From contig NZ_MRDL01000025.1 of NCBI RefSeq assembly GCF_002008365.1, positions 248,381 through 312,380 on the forward strand: a DNA stretch of 64,000 nt, given 5' to 3'. This document shows positions 45,810-55,100 of the stretch, one piece after another. The notes beneath the pieces were generated by a model. That model worked only from the letters and a program-made list of their open reading frames with translations, was not told where the DNA came from and ran no database searches. This DNA is from Rhizobium leguminosarum bv. viciae USDA 2370. Its GTDB lineage: Bacteria; Pseudomonadota; Alphaproteobacteria; Rhizobiales; Rhizobiaceae. The translations under genes were made by a program, and so were the position numbers. How positions within the stretch are numbered: the first letter of the stretch is position 1; every line of letters begins with the position of its first letter.

Positions 45810-46793
45810 CTATCCGACCGGATAGGGCCCTTCGGCAAAGATTTCGTCGTGGTAGCCTTTGGAGCCGATATCCAGTGCCAAGGGGCTTCGCCATTCCCTG
45901 TGGTCGCGCAGGCAATCGAGCACGAAACGGAAATCATATCGCGGCTGCCAGCCGAGGTCCCGTCTTGCGCGTTCGTTGACATAGACACGGTCGAGCGCCG
46001 GAAACATTTTCCAGCCGCGTGACGCGTAGAGGGCGCCTGCACCCGGGAACAGCCGTTCGACGACATGAGGCGCGTTATGCCTGATCGCGGCAAGATCGCT
46101 CGCCGAAAACGGCGTCGTGGCGGAGACGATGTAGCGGCCAAAGCCGATTGCCGGTGCCTTTTCCAGCGCCAGCAGATGGGCGCCGACCACATCGCTGATG
46201 TCGACGCGGCGGTGAAGAAGCTCGTTGGCCTGGGCATTCTCCGCCGAATATCTGTTTCGAATGGCGGGATCGTCGTCGTTTTCGGGAAAGAAACGCGCCG
46301 TCCTGAGAATGACCACCGGCAGGCCGGATTTGCGGGCAAAGAGTTCGCACAGGCCTTCGGCGGCGAGTTTCGTTACGCCGTAGATGTTTTTTGCGACGGG
46401 AAGCACGTCCTCGGTCACCCATGCCGCCGGTTCGCCGGCAACCGGCGTCAATGCCGCGCCGAAGGTGCTGGTGGTGCTGGTGAAGACGAAGCTCGCGACG
46501 CCTGCGGCGGTCGCCTCTTCGAGCAGGTGCAGAGCGCCGGCGATATTGGTGTCGAGGAAATCGTAATTGCCGTGGGTCGCTACATGCGGCTTGTGCAGCG
46601 TCGCGGCATGGATGACGTGGCTGATGCCTGACATCGCCTGCCGGACGAAGGCGCGATCACTGATCGAGCCGACCATGTCGGTGAAAGCCGAGGGCTTGAT
46701 ATCGATGCCGCGCACCCAGCGGCTTTCCGCCCTCAGGGTTCGCATCAGCGCCTCGCCGAGATGGCCGGCACTTCCCGTCACCAGTATCGTCAT
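45810..46793 (-). CDS. NAD-dependent epimerase/dehydratase (extended SDR)
   Basis: 327 residues: MTILVTGSAGHLGEALMRTL is the TGxxGxxG cofactor loop, followed by HAATLHKPHVATH, FTSTTSTFG and the YGVTKLAAE motif near 145 with catalytic Tyr and Lys. It acts on an NDP-sugar or related substrate; which one cannot be read. The start at 46793 begins exactly at the cofactor strand. It follows the XRE regulator gene by 97 bases on the same strand, with a palindrome GCATAA-A-TTATGC in the gap. Confidence 0.92.
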   Translation of the reverse strand: MTILVTGSAGHLGEALMRTLRAESRWVRGIDIKPSAFTDMVGSISDRAFVRQAMSGISHVIHAATLHKPHVATHGNYDFLDTNIAGALHLLEEATAAGVASFVFTSTTSTFGAALTPVAGEPAAWVTEDVLPVAKNIYGVTKLAAEGLCELFARKSGLPVVILRTARFFPENDDDPAIRNRYSAENAQANELLHRRVDISDVVGAHLLALEKAPAIGFGRYIVSATTPFSASDLAAIRHNAPHVVERLFPGAGALYASRGWKMFPALDRVYVNERARRDLGWQPRYDFRFVLDCLRDHREWRSPLALDIGSKGYHDEIFAEGPYPVG

Positions 46794-46852
46794 CACATCG
46801 TCTCCTGACCGTTCGGCGGCGGACGCTATAAAGACTAAGGTTTCCAGACAAC

Positions 46853-46865
46853 GCATAAATTATGC
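46853..46865. promoter_or_regulatory. Candidate operator between XRE regulator and epimerase
   Basis: Perfect palindrome GCATAA (46853-46858), A, TTATGC (46860-46865), about 60 bases upstream of the epimerase start. It could bind the XRE protein encoded next to it. Confidence 0.4.
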
Positions 46866-46890
46866 ATGGGAATGCAGGAAAGCTGCAGGC

Positions 46891-47427
46891 TCAGCCGATG
46901 GTCGTGACGAGACGGCCGGCGCTGCCATCGGAAAGCATGATCCTTTCCCAGGTCACGCGGCCGGCGGCGATCGGCAGCAGAGCATTGCCGTTGGCGCCGG
47001 TATCGAGGGTCAGCGACGAGAGCCTGCCCGCATGCCAACCGTGCTCCTCCAGCGACTGCTCGGCGGCGGCGATTTCGGCGGAAGCGTAGGGGAACAGAGA
47101 GCGGCCGAGAAAGGCGCCGAGCGGCGCCCGCCACTCCGCCTGCCGCGGGCGGGAGGCGGAGAGCAGCCGGTGGGTGCGGTCGCAGATCAGATGCACTGGC
47201 CGGACGGAATCCTCGACCAACCGCTTCAGCGCCGCATCGACTGCTGCATGTCGCGGCGAGGCGAAAATCCGTTCCAGCTTGACGGCCTGTTCGGGTGATA
47301 GGGCGAGCTGATCGCGCTCCCAGCGTGAGATCGTCGCCTGGTTGACGCCGAGGAGCTCGGCGAGATGTCCTTGCTTCATGCTGCGCAGCAGCCGCATGCG
47401 GCGTATGCCGGCTCCCGATATCGTCAT
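46891..47427 (-). CDS. XRE-family regulator with PAS-like C-terminal domain
   Basis: 178 residues. A helix-turn-helix of the Cro/C1 type at about 8-58 (RLLRSMKQGHLAELLGVNQATISRWERDQLALSPEQ) is followed by a C-terminal sensor-like part (PVHLICDRTHRLLSASRPRQAEWRAP..LGRSLFPYASAEI) that resembles a small PAS fold. It probably controls the epimerase gene just downstream and possibly itself. Not phage-like in context. Confidence 0.87.
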   Translation of the reverse strand: MTISGAGIRRMRLLRSMKQGHLAELLGVNQATISRWERDQLALSPEQAVKLERIFASPRHAAVDAALKRLVEDSVRPVHLICDRTHRLLSASRPRQAEWRAPLGAFLGRSLFPYASAEIAAAEQSLEEHGWHAGRLSSLTLDTGANGNALLPIAAGRVTWERIMLSDGSAGRLVTTIG

Positions 47428-47503
47428 CCGTCTGATCCCGTGCCGTTTTTGCCAGCATAAGGCTTCGGCGGACCGGGCGGCAAGGCGGTTTGACGCCGGG
47501 TCA

Positions 47504-47836
47504 TTATTCAGGCTGACCTTCCAGGTCGCCTTTCAGCCGGTCGAGGATAGAGAGCGCATGGCCGGCATAGGCGCTGATCCAGCGGTCATAGATATGCTTG
47601 ATCGGCAGGCTGTTCAGGTGGTTCCAGCGCTCGCGGCCCTCCTTCCTGGCGATGACCAGGTCGGCCTCCTCCAGCACCTTCAGATGCTGCATCACCGTGC
47701 AGCGGTCCGTCTGCGGAAACATCTCGCAGAGGGTCCCTGTGGTTCGGGGGGCATCCTTGAGCAGATCGAGGATTTCGCGGCGGCGATGATGCGCCAGCGC
47801 CTTGAAGACAGGATCGTCGGTTGATTCGCTTGACAT
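47504..47836 (-). CDS. ArsR-family repressor divergent from an SRPBCC gene
   Basis: 110 residues: FKALAHHRRREILDLLKDAPRTTGTLCEMFPQTDRCTVMQHLKVLEEADLVIARKEGRERWNHLN in outline, an ArsR winged helix with the family's typical RWNHLNPLPI-like end, as found in regulators paired with SRPBCC (AHSA1) genes. No metal-site cysteines are organised. Its start codon overlaps a perfect inverted repeat (47835-47854), and the SRPBCC gene begins 70 bases away on the other strand. Confidence 0.9.
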   Translation of the reverse strand: MSSESTDDPVFKALAHHRRREILDLLKDAPRTTGTLCEMFPQTDRCTVMQHLKVLEEADLVIARKEGRERWNHLNSLPIKHIYDRWISAYAGHALSILDRLKGDLEGQPE

Positions 47837-47854
47837 GTTATGTTTTTATAACAT
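47835..47854. promoter_or_regulatory. Putative ArsR operator in the divergent promoter
   Basis: ATGTTAT (47835-47841), GTTTTT spacer, ATAACAT (47848-47854). It covers the ArsR start codon region and lies 53 bases before the SRPBCC start, well placed to repress both genes. Confidence 0.6.
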
Positions 47855-47906
47855 AATGAAGCCAAGCACAACGGAAACAGCCACAATGGAGAAGAGGAGA
47901 AGTGTC

Positions 47907-48389
47907 ATGTCTCTCGGAATCCGCGTTTCCGGCCGCATCGGCCGCCCCGTCGCAGAGGTGTTCGATGCCGTCGTCAATCCGAAGAAGCTCAGCAGCTATT
48001 TCACCACGATTGGCGGGGCGAGCGCGCCGCTCGTGAAGGGCACGACGGTGACCTGGTGGAAGGATGCGCCGGTCGAGGTGGTCGAACTGGTGCCGGAAAG
48101 TCGCATCGTGCTGCGCTGGGATGGCGGCACCGGCGAGGACGAAGCAAGGTACAAGACGCTGGTCGAGATGAACTTCAAGCCGTTGGAAGACGGTGGCACC
48201 TTGGTGACCATTGCCGAGACCGGCTGGCGCGAAGACAATGCTGGCCGGCGCGGCAGCTATCTCAACTGCGAAGGCTGGACACAGATGCTTTGCTGCATGA
48301 AGGCTTTTGTCGAATATGCCATCAATCTGCGCGAGGGCATGTTCCTCAGCGAAATGAAGGGTGAGCCGGCCAGCGCGCCGGACATTTGA
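47907..48389 (+). CDS. SRPBCC (AHSA1/START-type) ligand-binding protein
   Basis: 160 residues with the SRPBCC pattern: VSGRIGRPVAEVFDAVVNPKKLSSYFTTIGG at the N-terminus, VVELVPESRIVLRWDGG and VEMNFKPLEDGGTLVTIAETGW in the sheet, and LNCEGWTQMLCCMKAFVEYAINLREGMF as the long C-terminal helix. The start at 47907 is favoured by GAGGAGA seven bases before; an ATG seven codons earlier is possible. It works with the divergent ArsR protein as a small self-contained unit, possibly sensing a hydrophobic compound. Confidence 0.88.
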   Translation: MSLGIRVSGRIGRPVAEVFDAVVNPKKLSSYFTTIGGASAPLVKGTTVTWWKDAPVEVVELVPESRIVLRWDGGTGEDEARYKTLVEMNFKPLEDGGTLVTIAETGWREDNAGRRGSYLNCEGWTQMLCCMKAFVEYAINLREGMFLSEMKGEPASAPDI

Positions 48390-48524
48390 CAGGACGTCGG
48401 TCTCAAGGAGGTCAGTGGCGCAATCGTCGCATTCGCCAATATCACCGAGACTTCGCTTGCCTGTCACACTGCGGGTGCTAATTTCCGGATTCGATACTTC
48501 ATTTCGGTTTCCAGGAGATTCATT

Positions 48525-49556
48525 ATGCAGCTTGGCATGGTTGGTTTGGGCCGCATGGGCAATTATATGGTCCAGCGCTTGATGCGAGGCGGTCACGAAT
48601 GCGTCGTCTACGACGCCAGGCCGGAAAGCGTTGCCGAGCTCGCAGGCCTCGGTGCGACCGGCAGTGCTTCGCTCCAGGAGTTCGTCTCGAAGCTCACCCA
48701 TCCACGCGCCATCTGGCTGATGCTGCCGGCGGCGATCGTCGACAAGGTGCTGGCGAGCCTGGTGCCGCTGCTTGAGAATGGCGATATCGTCATTGACGGC
48801 GGAAACTCTTATTACCATGACGACATCCGCCGCGGCGCCGACCTCATCACCAAGGGCATCCACTATGTCGATGTCGGCACAAGCGGCGGCGTCTTCGGCC
48901 TCGAGCGCGGTTATTGCCTGATGATCGGCGGCGAGAAGGGTATCGTCGAACACCTTTCCCCGATCTTCGCGACGCTGGCACCCGGCGTTGGCAAGACGGA
49001 AGCCTCGCCGAACCGGAGCGTTGAAGCGGCTGCGGCCAGCACCGCGGAGCAGGGTTACCTGCATTGCGGTCCGCATGGTGCCGGTCATTTCGTCAAGATG
49101 GTGCATAACGGCATCGAATATGGCCTGATGGCCGCCTATGCCGAAGGCATCAACATCCTGAAACACGCCAATATCGGCGCAGCCTCGCATGAGACCGATG
49201 CGGAAACCGCGCCGCTCGCCCATCCGGAACATTTCCAATACGACTTCAACCTTCAGGATGTCGCCGAAGTCTGGCGCCGCGGCAGCGTCATCACCTCCTG
49301 GCTGCTCGATCTCACGGCCGATGCGCTGCATGCTGACCCCGCACTATCGAAATATGCCGGCCGCGTTTCGGACAGCGGCGAAGGCCGCTGGACGATCATG
49401 GCGGCAATCGACGAAAGCGTGCCGACGCCGGTGCTGAGCGCTGCGCTCTACGGTCGCTTCTCCTCGCGCGACAATGACGAATTCGCCAACAAGGTGCTGT
49501 CGGCGATGCGTGCGGGCTTCGGCGGCCACGTGGAAAAACCGGCCGCGAAATCCTGA
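48525..49556 (+). CDS. 6-phosphogluconate dehydrogenase, short NAD-type
   Basis: 343 residues, much shorter than the 470-residue NADP enzyme: N-terminal MQLGMVGLGRMGNYMVQRLMRGG, IDGGNSYYHDDIRRG, TSGGVFGLERGYCLMIGG (substrate loop), and GPHGAGHFVKMVHNGIEYG with the catalytic lysine near 185. It oxidatively decarboxylates 6-phosphogluconate to ribulose-5-phosphate, feeding the transketolase encoded about 6 kb away. AGGAGA is seven bases before the ATG. This is the GndA/YqeC-like branch often specific for NAD. Confidence 0.94.
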   Translation: MQLGMVGLGRMGNYMVQRLMRGGHECVVYDARPESVAELAGLGATGSASLQEFVSKLTHPRAIWLMLPAAIVDKVLASLVPLLENGDIVIDGGNSYYHDDIRRGADLITKGIHYVDVGTSGGVFGLERGYCLMIGGEKGIVEHLSPIFATLAPGVGKTEASPNRSVEAAAASTAEQGYLHCGPHGAGHFVKMVHNGIEYGLMAAYAEGINILKHANIGAASHETDAETAPLAHPEHFQYDFNLQDVAEVWRRGSVITSWLLDLTADALHADPALSKYAGRVSDSGEGRWTIMAAIDESVPTPVLSAALYGRFSSRDNDEFANKVLSAMRAGFGGHVEKPAAKS

Positions 49557-49764
49557 AGGCAAGCGACTTCACTCACCGTTCCGACAAAGCCGTCATCCTG
49601 AAGTAGCGAGCGCAGTGCTTCGTTTCGAGGAGGCGGCGACGTTTGCCTTTACTAGCCATCGGTATGGTTTCCCTACTGCTTGCTGGCGGCAACGGTCGCG
49701 AGTATCCATTGCAAAGTGTCGGCGCTGCTTTGCACAAGCGACCGACATTTCATTGGAGGCGGTC

Positions 49765-51876
49765 ATGGAGCGTGGCATGGCAGGGGGCTTGAAGGCCGTC
49801 ATATCAGGCATACTGGCATTGCTTGCGCTTTTTTCGGCGGTTTCGCCTGTCTTTTCCCAGACGCCGCCGGCGCAAGTGCCGGCCGCGGCCGCCCCGCCGG
49901 CCGAAGTGCGTCAGATGATGGAGCTCATGCAGACTCCTCAGGTCAAACAATGGATGTCGACGCAAATGGCGACGGCGCCCGCGAGCGATTCGGCGGCCAG
50001 CGACCAGATGTCGGTGCTGTCAGGTCTGCTCCAGCACGCTCGCCGGCACGTCTCGATGGTCTCCGACGCGGCGATGACGCTGCCCTCGCAGGTCGGCCAT
50101 GCTTCCTCGCTGTTCTTCGGTGAAATCGCCGCCACCGGATGGTCGCGCATGGTGGCGCAGTTTCTGGCGATTTTCCTGCTCGGCACCATCGTCGAGCGCA
50201 TTGCCCGCTATGCCTTCCGCCGCCGCCGCCAGGCGGCGCAGATGGCGGGCATGCATCTCGCCCCGCGCGTCATACCGGCGCTGATCTTCGCAGTGGCGAC
50301 GGCGCTTGCTCTTCTCAGCGTCAGCTGGCCGCCGGTCAGCCAGAGCATCGCGATCGTTTGCGTTGTCGCGCTTGTGGTCCAGCGCTTCACGATTTGTCTC
50401 GGCGGCGTGCTGGTCGATCTCATCGGGCTTGCGCGGGTGGAGGAAGAACGGCAGGGTATCACTGATCCGATCATGCCGGCGCGCGCGGTTGCATTCTTCT
50501 GGTATCGGCGCTGTGCGACTTTCGTCATCTATTTCATTTTCGGCTGGGCGGTGATCCAGTCGATGGAGCCGCTCGGTTATTCCCCGAGTGTGCGGCTCCT
50601 CGTCGGCTACATCCTGGGCATCGGCCTGCTGCTGATCGCCATCGAGGCGGTCTGGTCGCGGCCGCACAAGGACGAGAAGCGTGGTCACGGGACCTCCTGG
50701 GCGCTCACCGTCTATTTCCTGTTGCTCTGGAGCCTCTGGGTCGCAGGCTTCAACTGGCTGCTCTGGCTCGGCATTTACGTACTGCTGCTGCCGCGCGTGC
50801 TTGCCGTCTCGACGATTGCGGTAAAATCGCTGCAGCAGACCGAAGCGAGCTTCCTTGCCACGCGCCGCATTGCAGCCGTGCTGCTCGACCGTGGCGTGCG
50901 GGCGCTGATCATTGCCGTTGCCGCCATCTGGCTTGGGCATATGCTCGGCGTCGGCGCCGATACCATGGCCGCGGGCGAAACGATGATCGACAAGATCGCG
51001 CGCGGCGTGATCGGCGGCATCGTCATCCTGCTTGCCGCCGATCTGCTCTGGCATGTCATCAAGGCCTATATCGACGGCAAGCTGCTCGATTCATCCGTGG
51101 ATGGCGGAGCAACGGATGAGGAAAAGGCCAAACGCGCGCGGATACAGACGCTGCTGCCGATCTTCCGCAATATTCTCGCCGTCGTGATCGCCGTCATTGC
51201 CGTTCTGATGGTGCTCTCCGGCCTCGGTATCGAGATCGGGCCGCTGATCGCCGGCGCCGGTGTCGTCGGCGTCGCAGTCGGTTTTGGCGCGCAGACGATC
51301 GTCAAAGACGTCATCAGCGGCATGTTCTATCTCTGGGACGATGCCTTCCGCATCGGCGAATATATCGAAAGCGGTAGCCACAAGGGCGTGGTCGAGGCCT
51401 TCAGCCTACGCTCGGTGAAGCTCAGGCATCATCGCGGGCCGCTGACGACTGTACCCTTCGGTGAACTCGGCGCAGTGAAGAACCTCAATCGCGACTGGAC
51501 GATCGACAAGATCAGCCTCAACGTCAAATACGACACCGATCTCGTCAAGGCGAAGAAGGTGATCAAGCAGATCGGGCAGACGCTGCTCGAAAATCCGGAA
51601 TTCGGTCCTCATATCATCGAGACGCTGAAGATGAAGGGTGTCGAGCAGTTCGGCGAATTCGCGATCGAAATCCGGCTGTCGATGATGACGAAGCCTGGCG
51701 AGCAATTCGTCATCCGCCGCAATGCGCTGGCGATGATCCGCAATGCCTTCCAGGAAAACGGTATCGAATTCGCCGTGCCGACGGTGCAGGTGGCAGGCGA
51801 TCGCGACGCGGAGGTGGATGCTGCCGTCGCGCGCTACGCCGCCCATGCGCGGGCGGGCGGCGAGCCGGCGGCGTGA
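49765..51876 (+). CDS. Large MscS-family mechanosensitive channel
   Basis: 703 residues. A signal peptide (AVISGILALLALFSAVSPVFS) and an Ala/Pro-rich periplasmic stretch precede about eight membrane helices. The MscS core is at about 480-680: GPLIAGAGVVGVAVGFGAQTIVKDVISGMFYLWDDAFRIGEYIE (pore helix TM3 and beta domain), then HHRGPLTTVPFGELGAVKNLNRDW. It opens under hypo-osmotic stress. The start at 49765 has GGAGG seven bases upstream and gives the signal peptide; the frame is open further upstream into gnd but without support. The DoxX gene is convergent. Confidence 0.92.
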   Translation: MERGMAGGLKAVISGILALLALFSAVSPVFSQTPPAQVPAAAAPPAEVRQMMELMQTPQVKQWMSTQMATAPASDSAASDQMSVLSGLLQHARRHVSMVSDAAMTLPSQVGHASSLFFGEIAATGWSRMVAQFLAIFLLGTIVERIARYAFRRRRQAAQMAGMHLAPRVIPALIFAVATALALLSVSWPPVSQSIAIVCVVALVVQRFTICLGGVLVDLIGLARVEEERQGITDPIMPARAVAFFWYRRCATFVIYFIFGWAVIQSMEPLGYSPSVRLLVGYILGIGLLLIAIEAVWSRPHKDEKRGHGTSWALTVYFLLLWSLWVAGFNWLLWLGIYVLLLPRVLAVSTIAVKSLQQTEASFLATRRIAAVLLDRGVRALIIAVAAIWLGHMLGVGADTMAAGETMIDKIARGVIGGIVILLAADLLWHVIKAYIDGKLLDSSVDGGATDEEKAKRARIQTLLPIFRNILAVVIAVIAVLMVLSGLGIEIGPLIAGAGVVGVAVGFGAQTIVKDVISGMFYLWDDAFRIGEYIESGSHKGVVEAFSLRSVKLRHHRGPLTTVPFGELGAVKNLNRDWTIDKISLNVKYDTDLVKAKKVIKQIGQTLLENPEFGPHIIETLKMKGVEQFGEFAIEIRLSMMTKPGEQFVIRRNALAMIRNAFQENGIEFAVPTVQVAGDRDAEVDAAVARYAAHARAGGEPAA

Positions 51877-51882
51877 ACCGCC

Positions 51883-52260
51883 TCACATCGCGCCGGCGGC
51901 TGCGATCAGCAGGCCGCCGATGATCGCCGTGTTGGTTTTCCAGGTATTGATCGCGCTGTCGCGTGCCGTTCCCTGCATCTCCCAGAAATTCAGCAGCATG
52001 ACGGTGGCGGCCAGCGTGAAGATGATGAGACCGAATGCCGCTGCCGCGACAAAAAGGCCGAGCATCAGCAGGATGCCGGCGACGATCTGGAATATGCTGC
52101 CCAAGACCAGCACCCATTTTGCAAAAGGGACGCCGCGGGTTTCGATCGCCTCGGTCAGCGGCACGATAACGAAAAAATGATGAATGCCGCCAGCGACATA
52201 GAGGCCACCCAGCAGCAGACGTCCGACGGCAAGCATCACGAAGGCCGGACCATCCTGCAT
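51883..52260 (-). CDS. DoxX-family membrane protein
   Basis: 125 residues, four hydrophobic helices: GRLLLGGLYVAGGIHHFFVI, PFAKWVLVLGSIFQIVAGILLMLG, FGLIIFTLAATVMLLNFW and the C-terminal TAIIGGLLIAAAGAM. This is the DoxX fold (thiosulfate:quinone oxidoreductase small subunit-like; in other bacteria linked to redox stress). Function here unknown. The stop is six bases from the MscS stop, convergent. Confidence 0.88.
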   Translation of the reverse strand: MQDGPAFVMLAVGRLLLGGLYVAGGIHHFFVIVPLTEAIETRGVPFAKWVLVLGSIFQIVAGILLMLGLFVAAAAFGLIIFTLAATVMLLNFWEMQGTARDSAINTWKTNTAIIGGLLIAAAGAM

Positions 52261-52496
52261 ATCGAACCATTCTCCCGCGTCTCAATTCTCCGTCGAGCGC
52301 AAGGCTCTTCCGAAGCTTACTAAAATGCAATGCGCCGCGCCGCCTGCCAGCGCAAATTCGCCCCAATTGAGGATGATGGAGGCGCAGGCGGCGGGGCTGG
52401 GGTAGCAGCGGCATGGCTTCATAGAGCTTATATGCCTCTCATGTTACGTCTTTCGAAATGATTCCCGCCAAGCTGGAAGTTGCAGCAGGGTACGAG

Positions 52497-55100
52497 ATGT
52501 CGGGGCACGGCAATTTGGAAGAGATGGAAGAAACGGACGGGTTTTCTTTTCGCGGGCTTTTCAGGCGTTACAGAACCCCGCTGATGGCAGCCGCGTCACT
52601 GGTGGTCTTCTGCCTCGTCGGTTACGCGATTATGCAGCTTACCAACGAGGTGCGTTATGACGACGTCGTCGGTGCGCTGGCGGCGACCAGGCCGAGCGCG
52701 ATCCTGCTTGCGCTGTTCTTCACGGCGCTCAGTTTCCTCTCGCTGATCTTCTACGATCTCAACGCCATCGAGTACATCGGCAAGAAGCTGCCCTTTCCGC
52801 ATGTGGCGCTGACGGCGTTCAGCGCCTATGCCGTCGGCAATACTGCCGGTTTCGGCGCGCTTTCGGGCGGCGCGATCCGCTACCGCGCCTATACGCGCCT
52901 CGGGCTCTCGCCGGAGGATATCGGCCGAATCATCGCCTTCGTCACGCTGTCCTTCGGACTGGGTCTTGCGGGCGTCGCGGCGATCGCCCTCATCGTCATC
53001 GCCGACGAAATCGGCCCGCTCGTCGGCGTGAGCCCCTTCCTTCTGCGGCTGATCGCCGGTTCGATCGTCGCCATTCTGGGCGCGGTGATGATTATCGGCC
53101 GTGACGGGCGTGTGCTCGATCTTGGCCCCGTCGCAATCCGCTTGCCGGATTCGCGTACCTGGTCGCGCCAGTTCCTCGTGACCGCCTTCGATATCGCCGC
53201 CTCGGCGTCGGTGCTTTACGTGCTGCTGCCGCAGACGGCAATCGGCTGGCCGGTCTTCCTCGCCGTCTATGCGATCGCCGTCGGTCTCGGCGTGCTCAGC
53301 CATGTTCCGGCCGGGCTCGGCGTGTTCGAGACCGTGATCATCGCCTCGCTCGGCAGCGCGGTGAACATCGATGCCGTGCTCGGATCGCTGGTGCTCTACA
53401 GGCTGGTCTACCATGTGCTGCCGCTGTTGATCGCCGTGCTCGCGGTCTCGGCGGCGGAGCTGCGTCGTTTCGTCGACCATCCGGCCGCCTCCAGTATGCG
53501 ACGTATCGGCGGGCGACTGATGCCGCAGCTGCTGTCGGCTCTCGCGCTGCTGCTCGGCGTCATGCTGGTGTTTTCGAGCGTCACGCCGACGCCGGACCAG
53601 AACCTCGAATTCCTCTCCAACTATCTGCCGCTGCCGATGGTCGAAGGGGCACATTTCCTCTCCAGCCTGCTGGGGCTGGCGCTCGTCGTCGCCGCGCGCG
53701 GCCTCGGCCAGCGGCTCGACGGCGCCTGGTGGGTGGCCGTGTTCTCGGCGCTTGCTGCGTTGACTTTGTCGCTGCTGAAGGCGATCGCGCTCGTCGAAGC
53801 CGCTTTTCTCGCCTTCCTCATCTTCGGGCTCTTCGTCAGCCGCCGGCTCTTTACCCGCCAGGCCTCGCTGCTCAACCAGGCGCTGACTGCGTCCTGGTTG
53901 ATGGCGATCGCCGTGATCGTCGTCGGCGCCGTCGTCATCCTGCTCTTCGTCTATCGCGACGTCGAATACAGCAACCAGCTCTGGTGGCAGTTCGAATTTA
54001 CGGCCGAAGCGCCGCGCGGGCTGCGCGCCGTACTCGGCATCACCATCATCTCGTCGGCGATCGCCGTCTTCAGCCTGCTCCGGCCGGCGAGCTTCCGGCC
54101 GGAGCAGGCGACGGACGAGGCGCTGGTGCGTGCCGTCGAGATCGTCATGAAGCAGGGCAACGCCGACGCCAATCTGGTGCGCATGGGCGACAAGAGCATC
54201 ATGTTTTCGGAAAACGGCGACGCCTTCATCATGTATGGCCGGCAGGGCCGCTCCTGGATCGCGCTGTTCGATCCGGTCGGCGACCATCGCGCCGTGCAGG
54301 AACTCGTCTGGCGTTTCGTCGAAGCGGCGCGTGCCGCTGGCTGCCGGGCCGTGTTCTACCAGATATCGCCGGCGTTGCTGTCCCATTGCGCCGATGCCGG
54401 CCTTCGCGCCTTCAAGCTCGGGGAACTGGCGGTGGCCGATCTGAGGACCTTCGAGATGAAGGGCGGCAAATGGGCGAACCTTCGCCAGACGGCAAGCCGC
54501 GCCCAGCGCGACGGGCTGGAATTCGCCGTCGTCGAACCGCAGGACGTGTCTTCCGTCATCGATGAACTAGCCGCCGTTTCGACGGCCTGGCTCGAGCTTC
54601 ACAATGCCAAGGAAAAGGGCTTCTCGCTCGGCGCCTTCGATTCCGATTATGTCTCCTCGCAGCCGGTCGGCATCCTGAAAAAGGACGGCAGGATCGTCGC
54701 CTTCGCCAATATCCTCGTGACCGAATCCAGACAGGAGGGCACGATCGATCTCATGCGCTTCTCGCCGGACGCGCCGAAAGGCTCGATGGATTTTCTCTTC
54801 GTGCAGATCATGGAATATCTGCGAGGGCAGGGTTTTACCCACTTCAATCTCGGCATGGCGCCGCTCTCCGGCATGTCGAAACGCGAGGCGGCGCCCGTCT
54901 GGGACCGCATCGGCAGCACCGTCTTCGAACACGGCGAGCGCTTCTATAACTTCAAAGGCCTTCGGGCATTCAAATCCAAGTTTCATCCGCACTGGCAACC
55001 GCGCTATCTTGCGGTCTCCGGAGGGGGCAATCCGATGATCGCGTTGATGGACGCGACATTTCTGATTGGGGGCGGATTGAAAGGGGTAGTGAGAAAATGA
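52497..55100 (+). CDS. lpiA: LpiA/MprF, lysyl-phosphatidylglycerol synthase and flippase
   Basis: 867 residues from ATG 52497 (AGGG nine bases upstream); an in-frame ATG at 52458 would add 13. The first 500 or so residues are a polytopic flippase with about 14 membrane helices, including FSAYAVGNTAGFGALSGGAIRYR and HVPAGLGVFETVI. The C-terminal 330 residues form the DUF2156 aminoacyl-PG synthase domain (FIMYGRQGRSWIALFDPVGD, FYQISPALLSHCADAGLRAFKLGE, FSPDAPKGSMDFLFVQIMEYLRGQGFTHFNLGMAPLSG). It transfers lysine from Lys-tRNA to phosphatidylglycerol, raising acid and cationic peptide tolerance. It overlaps acvB by ATGA. Confidence 0.94.
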   Translation: MSGHGNLEEMEETDGFSFRGLFRRYRTPLMAAASLVVFCLVGYAIMQLTNEVRYDDVVGALAATRPSAILLALFFTALSFLSLIFYDLNAIEYIGKKLPFPHVALTAFSAYAVGNTAGFGALSGGAIRYRAYTRLGLSPEDIGRIIAFVTLSFGLGLAGVAAIALIVIADEIGPLVGVSPFLLRLIAGSIVAILGAVMIIGRDGRVLDLGPVAIRLPDSRTWSRQFLVTAFDIAASASVLYVLLPQTAIGWPVFLAVYAIAVGLGVLSHVPAGLGVFETVIIASLGSAVNIDAVLGSLVLYRLVYHVLPLLIAVLAVSAAELRRFVDHPAASSMRRIGGRLMPQLLSALALLLGVMLVFSSVTPTPDQNLEFLSNYLPLPMVEGAHFLSSLLGLALVVAARGLGQRLDGAWWVAVFSALAALTLSLLKAIALVEAAFLAFLIFGLFVSRRLFTRQASLLNQALTASWLMAIAVIVVGAVVILLFVYRDVEYSNQLWWQFEFTAEAPRGLRAVLGITIISSAIAVFSLLRPASFRPEQATDEALVRAVEIVMKQGNADANLVRMGDKSIMFSENGDAFIMYGRQGRSWIALFDPVGDHRAVQELVWRFVEAARAAGCRAVFYQISPALLSHCADAGLRAFKLGELAVADLRTFEMKGGKWANLRQTASRAQRDGLEFAVVEPQDVSSVIDELAAVSTAWLELHNAKEKGFSLGAFDSDYVSSQPVGILKKDGRIVAFANILVTESRQEGTIDLMRFSPDAPKGSMDFLFVQIMEYLRGQGFTHFNLGMAPLSGMSKREAAPVWDRIGSTVFEHGERFYNFKGLRAFKSKFHPHWQPRYLAVSGGGNPMIALMDATFLIGGGLKGVVRK

